From Bacteroidota bacterium (GTDB taxonomy: Bacteria; Bacteroidota; Bacteroidia; Chitinophagales; Chitinophagaceae): 34,996 nucleotides of DNA. Shown one piece after another: positions 1 to 8,699 of the stretch. The position numbers and the translations under genes are program-made. The DNA lies in NCBI GenBank assembly GCA_013289065.1, contig JABDAP010000021.1, positions 1 through 34,996 on the forward strand, in the 5' to 3' direction. Below the pieces are notes generated by a model, which worked only from the letters and a program-made list of their open reading frames with translations, had not been told where the DNA came from and did not search any database. Each line of letters opens with the position of its first letter. The first letter of the stretch is position 1.

Positions 1-532
1 TGCCTTTTGGTGCGCTGGTAACACCCAATCCCTTTTTATAAGCATTGGCGATCGATATCATTAGCCATGTCAGCAACGTTAGCGCCAATATCATCTGGAT
101 CACGTTACGGGTCATGGAAAGGTCATATACTTTAATGCTTTCGTCTGCTGTTCCATCTTCTTTCAGGGCAACGATCTTCTCTTCTTCAATTTTATAACCA
201 TTGTATGCTGCTGCTCCATGTTCAAATCTTGAAGACATGAATGCCGTAAGCCCTTTTTGTTTTGAATATAAAATAATGGGTAATGGGATGGAAACATGGT
301 GAATGCCTCCTTCGCTGTCGTGGTATTCTGTAAAATGATATTCGTGATTGTCGAGGATGTGTCCAAAGATGACTTCAGCCGCATCAAAACTTTTTTTAGG
401 TGCCGGAGTTGACTGGCCTTCTGCCGGGGCATTATTATGGGTAGAATCCTGTGCAAGCAAAGGAGCTGAAAAAACGACAATAAAAAGGCTGAAAATCGCT
501 GCCAGTAATAATTTCACAGTTCTGAGGGCCAT
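1..532 (-). CDS. atpB: F1Fo ATP synthase subunit a, N-terminal part (runs off the window)
   Basis: This is the membrane subunit that forms the proton half-channels of the Fo motor. Only about 177 N-terminal codons are in the window. The protein starts MALRTVKLLLAAIFSLF, a secretion-type hydrophobic segment. A periplasmic extension follows with the motif FGHILDNHEYHFTEYHD, then IPLPIILYS, and the first core transmembrane helix begins near VIQMILALTLLTWLMISIA at the window edge. The long His/Asp-rich N-terminal extension is what I know from Bacteroidota AtpB and is absent from the E. coli protein. The ATG at 532 was chosen because it gives the signal-like segment and lies 20 nt downstream of a good -7 element. 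The catalytic Arg helix lies outside the window. The identification rests on the recalled extension motif and helix layout. Confidence 0.88.
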   Translation of the reverse strand, partial: MALRTVKLLLAAIFSLFIVVFSAPLLAQDSTHNNAPAEGQSTPAPKKSFDAAEVIFGHILDNHEYHFTEYHDSEGGIHHVSIPLPIILYSKQKGLTAFMSSRFEHGAAAYNGYKIEEEKIVALKEDGTADESIKVYDLSMTRNVIQMILALTLLTWLMISIANAYKKGLGVTSAPKG

Positions 533-552
533 ACCGGTTCCTAAATTTGCGG

Positions 553-560
553 CAAAGATA
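553..560 (-). promoter_or_regulatory. Bacteroidota-type -7 promoter element for atpB
   Basis: On the minus strand this reads TATCTTTG, an exact match to the Bacteroidota sigma-A -7 consensus TAnnTTTG. It is followed by CCGCAAATTT and the atpB ATG 20 nt later. I see no convincing TTTG -33 element. Confidence 0.6.
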
Positions 561-611
561 GGGGTACGGGGCTGAAAAGCCTGAATGAAACGGGAGAAAA
601 TGGAGAAAAAG

Positions 612-1071
612 TTAGGGTGCCTGTCTACCCTCTTCTTCAAGTAGTTTTTTGATCTTTTCGAGGTAAATCACATCTATTTGGTCTTTAGGGCGGTTAGCCG
701 CTTTTTTGGAGTCGATCAGGTGATTTATGTGTAGAAATGGAATTTTAACAGGGCCCAAATCAGCCATTGCGGCCTGTAAAAGACATTCATCAAAAGAAAG
801 GTCTTCGAGTCCTTTTACGGCAACCATAAGATCCAGGCGCATGCCGTTATTCAGGTTAAAGTTTGTCCAAGCTGGAATAATTTCAAGGGTTTCGAGCATA
901 AAGTAATCAACATGGCTGTAATCTTTCATTGCCAGCCGAAACCTGTTCCTGTTCTCTAACGAATCGGCTATCCATATATCAACATCATCAGTTGTTCTTT
1001 GGCAGCCATGAAGATCCATGTTTATTGAGAAGTGTCCAAAAACTTATCAATTCTTCATCAAATATATCCAT
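612..1071 (-). pseudogene. Nucleotidyltransferase-like protein with internal deletion (decayed)
   Basis: The C-terminal 135 codons (from 1019) contain DLHGCQRTTDDVDIWIADS, which resembles the GxxRxTxDxDxW segment of small Pol-beta-fold nucleotidyltransferases (AbiEii/DUF6036-like). The usual N-terminal part with the Gly-Gly motif is missing from this frame. Immediately upstream, 1071-1021 encodes MDIFDEELISFWTLLNK, which looks like the usual start of such proteins, but it sits in another frame. It joins the rest at CATGG with no room for the expected roughly 13-residue segment (something like HGVxYIxVGGFAT). I therefore read one gene that lost about 40 nt, probably between CATGGA-like direct repeats, which also shifted the frame. 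A re-started 135-aa protein from the ATG at 1019 is possible but would lack half of the nucleotide-binding site. Family assignment is moderate; the decay is inferred from the frames and recalled homologues. Confidence 0.6.
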
Positions 1072-1079
1072 GAAATATT

Positions 1080-1261
1080 TTATGAAATTTCTTTAGGGGG
1101 ATGGAAAGGCTTGTGCGTAATTTTAGCTTTACGGAACATAATATTCATCTTCATTAGGGTAGTCATCATTTTGAAGCGTTCCATATAAGTACGTTTCAGG
1201 GCCGTACGCAGTTGATCCATTTCTGCTTTTCAAAATAGAAATTCATTTCTTCCTCGCTCAC
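1080..1261 (-). pseudogene. Small helical protein paired with the nucleotidyltransferase, frameshifted
   Basis: An open frame from the ATG at 1220 encodes 46 residues (MDQLRTALKRTYMERFKMM, then a helical, basic tail). It ends 8 nt before the MDIFDEE start of the nucleotidyltransferase remnant. Directly upstream, another frame reads VSEEEMNFYFEK from a GTG at 1261. Adding one A to the A4 run at 1227-1230 would fuse the two into SEEEMNFYFEKAEMDQLRTALKRTY, a plausible continuous protein of about 60 residues. I believe this is the first gene of a two-gene cassette of the kind often found beside Bacteroidota nucleotidyltransferases, now broken by a one-base loss. Its function is unknown. A short functional 46-aa product is not excluded. 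Confidence 0.45.
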
Positions 1262-1285
1262 TATATTTTTGATTTCAGACTTTTG

Positions 1286-3103
1286 TTATACCAATACAGC
1301 TTTCTTTTTATCAAACTGCATCTCATGCAATTTAGCATACAATCCACCCAATAGCAAGAGCTCTTCGTGGGTGCCCATTTCTTTAACTTCTCCTTTATCG
1401 AGTACGATGATCTTGCTTGCTTTTCGGATGGTTGACAGCCGGTGTGCGATCACAATTGAGGTTCTGCCCGAGATCAAGGCATCGGTTGCTTTTTCGATCA
1501 GCATTTCACTTTCGGTATCGATAGAAGAGGTTGCCTCGTCCAGTATCAATATAGATGGGTCGAATAAGAGTGCACGTATAAATGAAAGCAATTGGCGCTG
1601 GCCGAGGCTCAGTGTACTCCCTCTTTCCATTACATCATAATCATATCCGCCGGGAAGCTGCATGATGAATTCATCAACACCGATCATCTTTGCAGCTTCG
1701 ATCACCTGTTTGCGAGATATGTCAGGATTGCGTAGTGTGATATTATCCATCACCGATCCTGAAAATAAAAATACATCCTGCAACACAACGCCAATGCCTC
1801 TGCGCAAGGTGTCGATATTGAATGACTCGATATTTACCCCGTCAATTTTTATTTCGCCTTTTTGAATATGGTATAACCTGTTCAGTAAACTGATGATGGA
1901 TGTTTTGCCGCTGCCCGTATGCCCAACAAGCGCAACCGTTTCTCCGGCCTTTACTGTAAAGTTGATATCCTTTAAAACATAATTGGGTTCTGCATAGGCA
2001 AACGAAACATGTTTGAATTCGATCTGCCCGTTTATTTTCTGCGGGTCGTAGGCATCTGTTTTGGATGGCGGTGTTACATCCTCATTATCCAATACTTTTA
2101 ATACACGCTCTGCTGCGATCATGCCCATTTGAAATACGTTGAATTTATCAGCGATCAAACGTAACGGCCGGAAGATCTGGTTGAGGTAAAGAATGAATGC
2201 CACAAGCAATCCCGCATCCAATGAACGGTCGGCGATCCACCAAACCAATAAACCCGTACTGATGGCCAGCACCACTTCCACCACCGGAAAAAAAATGGAG
2301 TACGCAAAAATGGCTTTGATGTTTGCATTGCGGTGTTCGGAATTGATCTTTTTGAATTTATCGAGCTCTCTTTCTTCTGCCGCAAATGCCTGTACCACCT
2401 GCATGCCGGTAATATGCTCCTGCACAAATGCATTTAATGCAGCCACTGCATTTCTTACCCTGATAAAACTTTTGTTCACACTCTCTTTAAAATAATAAGT
2501 GGCGATGATCATGATCGGGAACGGAACAAGGCTGATCAATGTTAACCGCCAATCGATCCAGAACATCGCAACCAATGTAACGATGATCGTAAGCAGGTCG
2601 GCAATGATCGGGATCAAGCCATCTGAAAAAATATCATTGATACTTTCAATGTCATTGATGGTGCGCGTGGTTAATGTACCGATCGGTGTTTTATCAAACT
2701 GGCCAAGGTTTAAGCTGAGTATCTTTTGATAAACAGCATTACGCATATCTTTTACCACATTCTGCCCAAGCCAGGAAGTGATGAACGTAAAAAAGAAACG
2801 GATAGCCGTTTCAACAAAAATAAAAATTACCTGGAAAATACTTACGGTGATAATGAATTTAGTTGCGTCCGACAGATCGGTTTTAAACAGAACCATTTCC
2901 AGCCAATGAGGAATATGAATATGCTTGCCGGTTGCTTTATCAATGGTTAACTGGATCAGGTATGGGCGAACCGGCGCAAAGGCCGCCATCACAATAGCAA
3001 GTAAAAGGCTCACGTAAAAAAAGGAACGGTATGGCTTAACAAAACCGAAAACCCTTCCCAGTACCGACACATTAAATATTTTCTTTTTTGGCGACTCACT
3101 CAT
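1286..3103 (-). CDS. ABC exporter, fused membrane and ATPase domains (MsbA-like)
   Basis: Homodimeric type IV (former type I exporter) ABC half-transporter of 605 residues. The N-terminal half (about 20-320) holds six transmembrane helices. The C-terminal ATPase has Walker A GHTGSGKT (394-401), signature LSLGQ (498-502), Walker B ILILDE (518-523) and the H-loop His554 in IAHRLST. The signature has Leu where LSGGQ has the first Gly; this variant still looks like an active ATPase. The substrate cannot be read; lipid, lipid-linked sugar or drug export is typical. The ATG at 3103 is preferred over the in-frame TTG at 3115 because the -7 promoter element (3113-3120) overlaps that TTG, so it could not be in the transcript. 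The gene is divergent from rel. Confidence 0.92.
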   Translation of the reverse strand: MSESPKKKIFNVSVLGRVFGFVKPYRSFFYVSLLLAIVMAAFAPVRPYLIQLTIDKATGKHIHIPHWLEMVLFKTDLSDATKFIITVSIFQVIFIFVETAIRFFFTFITSWLGQNVVKDMRNAVYQKILSLNLGQFDKTPIGTLTTRTINDIESINDIFSDGLIPIIADLLTIIVTLVAMFWIDWRLTLISLVPFPIMIIATYYFKESVNKSFIRVRNAVAALNAFVQEHITGMQVVQAFAAEERELDKFKKINSEHRNANIKAIFAYSIFFPVVEVVLAISTGLLVWWIADRSLDAGLLVAFILYLNQIFRPLRLIADKFNVFQMGMIAAERVLKVLDNEDVTPPSKTDAYDPQKINGQIEFKHVSFAYAEPNYVLKDINFTVKAGETVALVGHTGSGKTSIISLLNRLYHIQKGEIKIDGVNIESFNIDTLRRGIGVVLQDVFLFSGSVMDNITLRNPDISRKQVIEAAKMIGVDEFIMQLPGGYDYDVMERGSTLSLGQRQLLSFIRALLFDPSILILDEATSSIDTESEMLIEKATDALISGRTSIVIAHRLSTIRKASKIIVLDKGEVKEMGTHEELLLLGGLYAKLHEMQFDKKKAVLV

Positions 3104-3112
3104 GATAGTTGG

Positions 3113-3120
3113 CAAAGGTA
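3113..3120 (-). promoter_or_regulatory. -7 promoter element for the ABC exporter
   Basis: Minus strand TACCTTTG, an exact TAnnTTTG match, with 9 nt between it and the ATG at 3103. Transcription would start a few bases before the ATG, so the message is predicted to be leaderless or nearly so. Confidence 0.6.
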
Positions 3121-3175
3121 AGAAGTCTCCGGGCAGCTCTTTTGCCGATTATAGAAAAATCATGCAGTGTTTTGT

Positions 3176-3202
3176 TCATGGGCCATGGATCATGGACAGT
3201 AC
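3176..3202. repeat. 7-nt word repeat, CATGG word, in the exporter-rel gap
   Basis: CATGG occurs at 3177, 3184 and 3191, exactly 7 nt apart (words ttcatgg, gccatgg, atcatgg). The core CCATGG is its own reverse complement, so the array can fold without a second arm. The same word family appears at 7833-7867 and 27818-27852. It sits between the two divergent promoters. Confidence 0.65.
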
Positions 3203-3210
3203 ATCATTCG

Positions 3211-3218
3211 TATATTTG
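3211..3218 (+). promoter_or_regulatory. -7 promoter element for rel
   Basis: TATATTTG, an exact match to TAnnTTTG, followed after 9 nt by the rel ATG. A leader of only a few bases is predicted. Confidence 0.6.
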
Positions 3219-3227
3219 TAAGACCTT

Positions 3228-5489
3228 ATGGAGCAAGCACCCGAAATCATTTCTGAACCCGTTTTACCTAAATATAATCTCAACCCTGAACAGGAAAAAA
3301 ATGAGATCATCAGGCATTACCGTGCACTATTGCGCAGCCTCAGGCCCAAATTAAAAAAGGGCGACAAAGAACTGGTTCGGCAGGCTTTTGAAATGGCGGC
3401 AGAGGCGCATAAAACAATGCGCAGGAAAAGCGGCGAACCGTATATCCTTCACCCCATTGCTGTAGCGATGATATGCGTGGAAGAGATCGGCCTGGGTGTT
3501 CGTAGTACGATCTGCGCATTGCTGCATGATACGGTGGAAGATACCGACATCTCACTCGAAGATGTTGAACGCGAATTTGGAATTGAAATAGCAAAGATCG
3601 TTGACGGGTTAACCAAAATATCAAACGTAATAGATACCAATACCAGCCAGCAGGCGGAGAATTTTAAAAAGATCTTACTCACGCTCACAGATGACCCGAG
3701 AGTGATCCTGATCAAACTCGCAGACCGCTTGCACAACATGCGCACGCTCGATCATATGAAGCGTGAGAAACAATTGAAGATCGCTTCCGAAACAGTTTGG
3801 GTGTATGCGCCACTGGCGCATCGGATGGGTTTGTACAATATTAAAACTGAGTTGGAAGATCTGTCCATGAAATACATGGAGCCCGAAGCGTATCGCGAAA
3901 TTGCGAGAAAACTTTCTGAAACAAAACGTGAGCGAACGCGCTACATCAATGAATTCATCCGCCCGTTGAAAGAAAAAATGACCGCCGCCGGTTTTAATTT
4001 TGAAATATACGGAAGGCCGAAAAGCATCCACTCCATCTGGACCAAGATCAAGAAAAAAGCAGTGGCCTTTGAAGAAGTATATGACCTCTTTGCGATCCGT
4101 GTTATTTTAGATTCAGCGCCCGAAAAAGAAAAAGAAGATTGCTGGAAAGTGTATTCGATGATCACAGATGAATACACACCTTCACCGGAACGTTTGCGCG
4201 ACTGGCTCAGCAATCCAAAGAATAATGGCTACGAAGCGCTGCATACAACCGTGATGGGCCCGCAGGGGAAATGGGTGGAAGTTCAGATCCGAACCAAACG
4301 CATGAACGAGATCGCTGAAAAAGGTTTGGCCGCACATTACAAATACAAAGAAGGAAGCAATGATGAGGACCGTTTTGATAAATGGTTCGGACAGATCCGT
4401 GAAGTATTAAGTACACAGGATACGGATGGGGTTGATTTTTTGCAGGATTTTAAAACTTCATTTCTTGCTGAAGAAATTTATGTGTACACACCTAAGGGCG
4501 AAGTAAAAATGCTGCCTACAGGAAGCACCGCTCTGGATTTTGCTTTTTCCATCCACTCTGCCATCGGTACAAAATGTATTGGCGCAAAAGTGCATCATAA
4601 ATTAGTGCCCATCAGTCATAAACTGCGCAGCGGCGACCAGGTTGAGATCATTACCAGCAACAAACAAAAACCATCTGAAGACTGGCTCGGCTTTGTTGTT
4701 ACAGCAAAAGCAAAAAGCAAGATCAAAGATGCACTGCGTGAAGAAAAAAGAAAGATAGCAGAAGACGGCAAATACACTTTACAAAGAAAAGTGGAAGCGA
4801 TGGGTGCGGCGTATAATCAATACAATATTGATGAACTGGTACAGTTTTATAAATTACCATCGCCGCTCGAATTGCATTATAAGATCGCGACAAAGGCAAT
4901 TGACCTGAAAGAATTAAAAGAGTTCCAGGTATTGGGCGACAGGATAGAGATTCCCAAACCAAAACCCATTATCCATGATGTTCCGGTGGAACATACGCAT
5001 GGAAAAAATATCAGTAAAAAAGATTCCGAACTCATCATCTTCGGCGAAAGCAGCGACCGCATCATGTACACACTCGCCAAATGCTGTAACCCCATACCGG
5101 GCGATGATGTATTTGGTTTTGTAAGCACCGGCAAAGGATTGATCATACATAGAACAAGTTGCCCCAATGCTGCTCAGTTACTGGCCAATTACGGTCACAG
5201 GGTTGTAAAAACAAAATGGGCCAAGAACAAAGAGATCTCATTCCTTACCGGCCTGAAGATCGTTGGGCTGGATGATGTGGGTGTGATCAACAAGATCACC
5301 AACGTGATCAGCGGCGACCTGAAGATCAATATTGCCGGCCTCACCATTGAATCGCGTGAGGGATTGTTTGAAGGAACCATTAAAGTTTTTGTACACGATA
5401 AAGAAGAACTGGAAGAGCTGGTAACCCGTTTAAAATCGCTTAACGGAATACAAACGGTTGATCGTTTTGATACAGAAAATATTTCCTGA
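3228..5489 (+). CDS. rel: Bifunctional (p)ppGpp synthetase/hydrolase (RSH family)
   Basis: Makes and degrades the alarmone (p)ppGpp in the stringent response. The 753 residues show the full long-RSH order. The HD hydrolase has His75 in YILHP and His100-Asp101 in LLHDTVEDT, both intact, so hydrolysis should work. The synthetase domain has YGRPKSIHSIW (261-271), NGYEALHT (333-340) and VEVQIRT (350-356). A TGS domain begins near EEIYVYTPKGEVKMLPTGST (about 415-434), followed by the helical/zinc-finger-like region with KCCNPIPGDD and a C-terminal ACT domain. The presence of both catalytic sites argues for a single bifunctional Rel rather than a split RelA/SpoT pair; a second synthetase elsewhere is not excluded. 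Transcribed alone from the promoter at 3211. It is followed by purA on the same strand, which has its own promoter. Confidence 0.96.
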   Translation: MEQAPEIISEPVLPKYNLNPEQEKNEIIRHYRALLRSLRPKLKKGDKELVRQAFEMAAEAHKTMRRKSGEPYILHPIAVAMICVEEIGLGVRSTICALLHDTVEDTDISLEDVEREFGIEIAKIVDGLTKISNVIDTNTSQQAENFKKILLTLTDDPRVILIKLADRLHNMRTLDHMKREKQLKIASETVWVYAPLAHRMGLYNIKTELEDLSMKYMEPEAYREIARKLSETKRERTRYINEFIRPLKEKMTAAGFNFEIYGRPKSIHSIWTKIKKKAVAFEEVYDLFAIRVILDSAPEKEKEDCWKVYSMITDEYTPSPERLRDWLSNPKNNGYEALHTTVMGPQGKWVEVQIRTKRMNEIAEKGLAAHYKYKEGSNDEDRFDKWFGQIREVLSTQDTDGVDFLQDFKTSFLAEEIYVYTPKGEVKMLPTGSTALDFAFSIHSAIGTKCIGAKVHHKLVPISHKLRSGDQVEIITSNKQKPSEDWLGFVVTAKAKSKIKDALREEKRKIAEDGKYTLQRKVEAMGAAYNQYNIDELVQFYKLPSPLELHYKIATKAIDLKELKEFQVLGDRIEIPKPKPIIHDVPVEHTHGKNISKKDSELIIFGESSDRIMYTLAKCCNPIPGDDVFGFVSTGKGLIIHRTSCPNAAQLLANYGHRVVKTKWAKNKEISFLTGLKIVGLDDVGVINKITNVISGDLKINIAGLTIESREGLFEGTIKVFVHDKEELEELVTRLKSLNGIQTVDRFDTENIS

Positions 5490-5557
5490 CCTCATTTTAC
5501 TAACAACCTTTGCCAACACGCAATATTTAATTCCGGTTAATTAGGTTTTACTGATAG

Positions 5558-6856
<1,299 letters not shown>

Positions 6857-6944
6857 TATAATTGGCATTTCATTTGTGATATAAAAATTTTTTTGGTTAA
6901 TAATAAATTGCGTTGAAATTTTACGCAACAATCTTATTAGAAAT

Positions 6945-7394
6945 ATGGCAGCGAAATCTGATAAGGATCCTAAATCCACCACACCGAAAAGTGCACCGGC
7001 AAAAAATGCTGATGCGAAGCCGTCTCCAAAAAGTAAAAAACAATTGGAAGATGATGACGATGATTTGGATGATGATGAAGAGGACACTAAGCCTCTGAAA
7101 AAATCAGCGACTAAATCAGCCGGCAAGAAATCCAAGGGCGATGACGATGACGACGACGATGATGCAGGCGAAGTAGATGATGATTGGGAAAAACCCGAAG
7201 AGGAAGATGACTGGGATCCGGACTTTGACGAATTTGATATTCCGAAAAGCAAAGGAAAAAAAGCAACCGGCGGCGCCAAAAAGAAAGGCGAAGAGGATGA
7301 TGATTTTAAATTAGATGAGGACTTCAAAGAGTTCGATCTCTTCAATGATAAAAGCGGCAGTGGATTTGATGATGATGAAGATGATGATTTCTGA
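6945..7394 (+). CDS. Highly acidic low-complexity protein of unknown function
   Basis: 149 residues built almost entirely from Asp/Glu runs and Lys/Ser/Ala/Pro patches. A basic, Pro/Ala-rich N-terminus (1-33) is followed by alternating Asp-rich blocks and KKS/KGKK blocks. The C-terminal third carries aromatic residues at intervals (DWEKPEEEDDWDPDFDEFDI, then DFKEFDLFNDKSGSGF). No signal peptide, membrane segment or known domain. Such a protein would be intrinsically disordered and strongly negative; charge mimicry of nucleic acid or binding to a basic partner is conceivable but unproven. Some resemblance to the acidic tail of RNA polymerase delta is composition only. It lies between purA and pabB, 18 nt before the pabB ATG, so it is probably co-transcribed with pabB. 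Confidence 0.75.
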   Translation: MAAKSDKDPKSTTPKSAPAKNADAKPSPKSKKQLEDDDDDLDDDEEDTKPLKKSATKSAGKKSKGDDDDDDDDAGEVDDDWEKPEEEDDWDPDFDEFDIPKSKGKKATGGAKKKGEEDDDFKLDEDFKEFDLFNDKSGSGFDDDEDDDF

Positions 7395-7412
7395 TCATCG
7401 CCCTTTTCAAAG

Positions 7413-8699
7413 GTGAAAAGAACAACCGTATCTTTTTCAATACAACATGTTGATCGTGTAAAACAACAAATGTTGAACTGGGTTAACCGGTTCAACATTT
7501 GTTGTTTTCTGGATAACCACCAATATCGTTCTGCACACCAATCTGTTGAATGCCTGGCAGCTGCGGGTGCAGTAAATATATTCTCTCCGCAAAAAAATCT
7601 CCTTCCGCAGTTAAGCGAATTCAGCAGGGAGCACAACGACTGGCTTTTCGGCCATATCAGTTACGATCTCAAAAATGAAATAGAGCCGTTGCGATCCGCA
7701 CATCCCGATCATATCGGTTTCCCGGATGCGTTTTTCTTTCAGCCTGAAACCGTTTTGCAGCTGAAAAATGATCAGCTCATCATCAGTTCACTTACACATG
7801 ACCCAGAAATAATTTTTGACGAACTAAAAAACAGTCCACCGACCATGAACCATGGACCCTGGACAATCAACATAGAACCTCGCATTTCTAAAGAAGAGTA
7901 TATCTCAACCATAAAAAAAATACTTACACACATTCAGCGCGGCGATTGTTACGAGATCAATTACTGCCAGGAATTTTTTGCAATAGGTGTTGACGTCGAT
8001 CCATTGTATCTATACATGCAGCTTACCGCCATCTCGCCCAATCCGTTTTCCTGTTTTTATAAATTAAAGGAGAAATATCTTTTGTGTGCGAGCCCGGAAA
8101 GATATCTTCAGAAAAAAGGAGATCATATTCTTTCACAACCCATCAAAGGGACTTTTAAACGTGATCCCGGAAATACGCAGGCAGACAATGAATTAAAAAA
8201 ACAATTGCAACAAAGTGAAAAAGACAAAAGCGAAAACGTAATGGTGGTTGATATTGTCAGGAATGATCTCAGCCGTATCTGTAAAGAAGGCACTGTAAAA
8301 GTTGATGAGTTATTTGGCGTGTACAGTTTCCCGCAGGTACATCAAATGATCTCAACGATAACAGGTGAATTAAAAAATGATGTTGATATTTCTGATATGA
8401 TCAAAGCCACGTTTCCAATGGGCAGCATGACGGGTGCGCCGAAACGAAGGGTGATGGAACTGATAGAGCAATACGAAAAAACCAAGCGGGGCATTTATTC
8501 CGGTGCGGTTGGATATATCAGCCCCGAAAAAGATTTTGATTTTAATGTAGTGATCCGGAGTATTCTTTACAATGCTGTTGAACGGTATCTTAATTACCTG
8601 GTTGGCGGCGGCATTACTTTTTACAGCGACCCCGAAAAAGAATATGAAGAATGTTTATTAAAAGCAGATGCGATCAAAAAAGTATTGCAGGGAAATTGA
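7413..8699 (+). CDS. pabB: Aminodeoxychorismate synthase component I
   Basis: Converts chorismate to 4-amino-4-deoxychorismate for folate synthesis, using ammonia from a PabA-type glutaminase not present here. 428 residues: a variable N-terminal domain to about 140, then the chorismate-binding domain with SPERYL (227-232), PIKGT (243-247), IVRNDLSR, PMGSMTGAPK and the C-terminal GGGITFYSDPEKEYEE. Lys245 in PIKGT marks PabB; anthranilate synthase TrpE has Ala at this point. The gene carries two DNA oddities: a perfect inverted repeat over codons 17-32, and a 7-nt word repeat over residues 141-152 that forms the linker between the domains. The stop codon is directly followed by the stop codon of the convergent transglycosylase gene, with no spacer. 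Confidence 0.93.
   Translation: MKRTTVSFSIQHVDRVKQQMLNWVNRFNICCFLDNHQYRSAHQSVECLAAAGAVNIFSPQKNLLPQLSEFSREHNDWLFGHISYDLKNEIEPLRSAHPDHIGFPDAFFFQPETVLQLKNDQLIISSLTHDPEIIFDELKNSPPTMNHGPWTINIEPRISKEEYISTIKKILTHIQRGDCYEINYCQEFFAIGVDVDPLYLYMQLTAISPNPFSCFYKLKEKYLLCASPERYLQKKGDHILSQPIKGTFKRDPGNTQADNELKKQLQQSEKDKSENVMVVDIVRNDLSRICKEGTVKVDELFGVYSFPQVHQMISTITGELKNDVDISDMIKATFPMGSMTGAPKRRVMELIEQYEKTKRGIYSGAVGYISPEKDFDFNVVIRSILYNAVERYLNYLVGGGITFYSDPEKEYEECLLKADAIKKVLQGN
7460..7508. repeat. Perfect 19-bp inverted repeat inside the 5' end of pabB
   Basis: The left arm 7460-7478 (aaaacaacaaatgttgaac) is the exact reverse complement of the right arm 7490-7508. The 11-nt centre contains the palindrome GGTTAACC. 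The repeat encodes KQQMLNWVNRFNICCF (residues 17-32), which still fits a PabB N-terminus, so the repeat was not simply inserted into the gene. In mRNA it would form a strong hairpin beginning about 48 nt after the ATG. Confidence 0.85.
7833..7867. repeat. 7-nt word repeat (CCATGG family) inside the pabB coding region
   Basis: Words agtccac, cgaccat, gaaccat, ggaccct and ggacaat follow at a strict 7-nt step. They are in phase with the reading frame only as a whole and encode SPPTMNHGPWTI (141-152), between the N-terminal and chorismate-binding domains. The word matches the intergenic arrays at 3176-3202 and 27818-27852. Confidence 0.65.

Noticed and set aside
612-1019. Intact 135-residue nucleotidyltransferase
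   Set aside because: The Gly-Gly half of the active site is absent and its likely N-terminus lies just upstream in another frame, so it was called a pseudogene.
3103-3115. TTG start at 3115 for the ABC exporter
   Set aside because: It lies inside the TACCTTTG promoter element and would not be transcribed; the ATG at 3103 is used.
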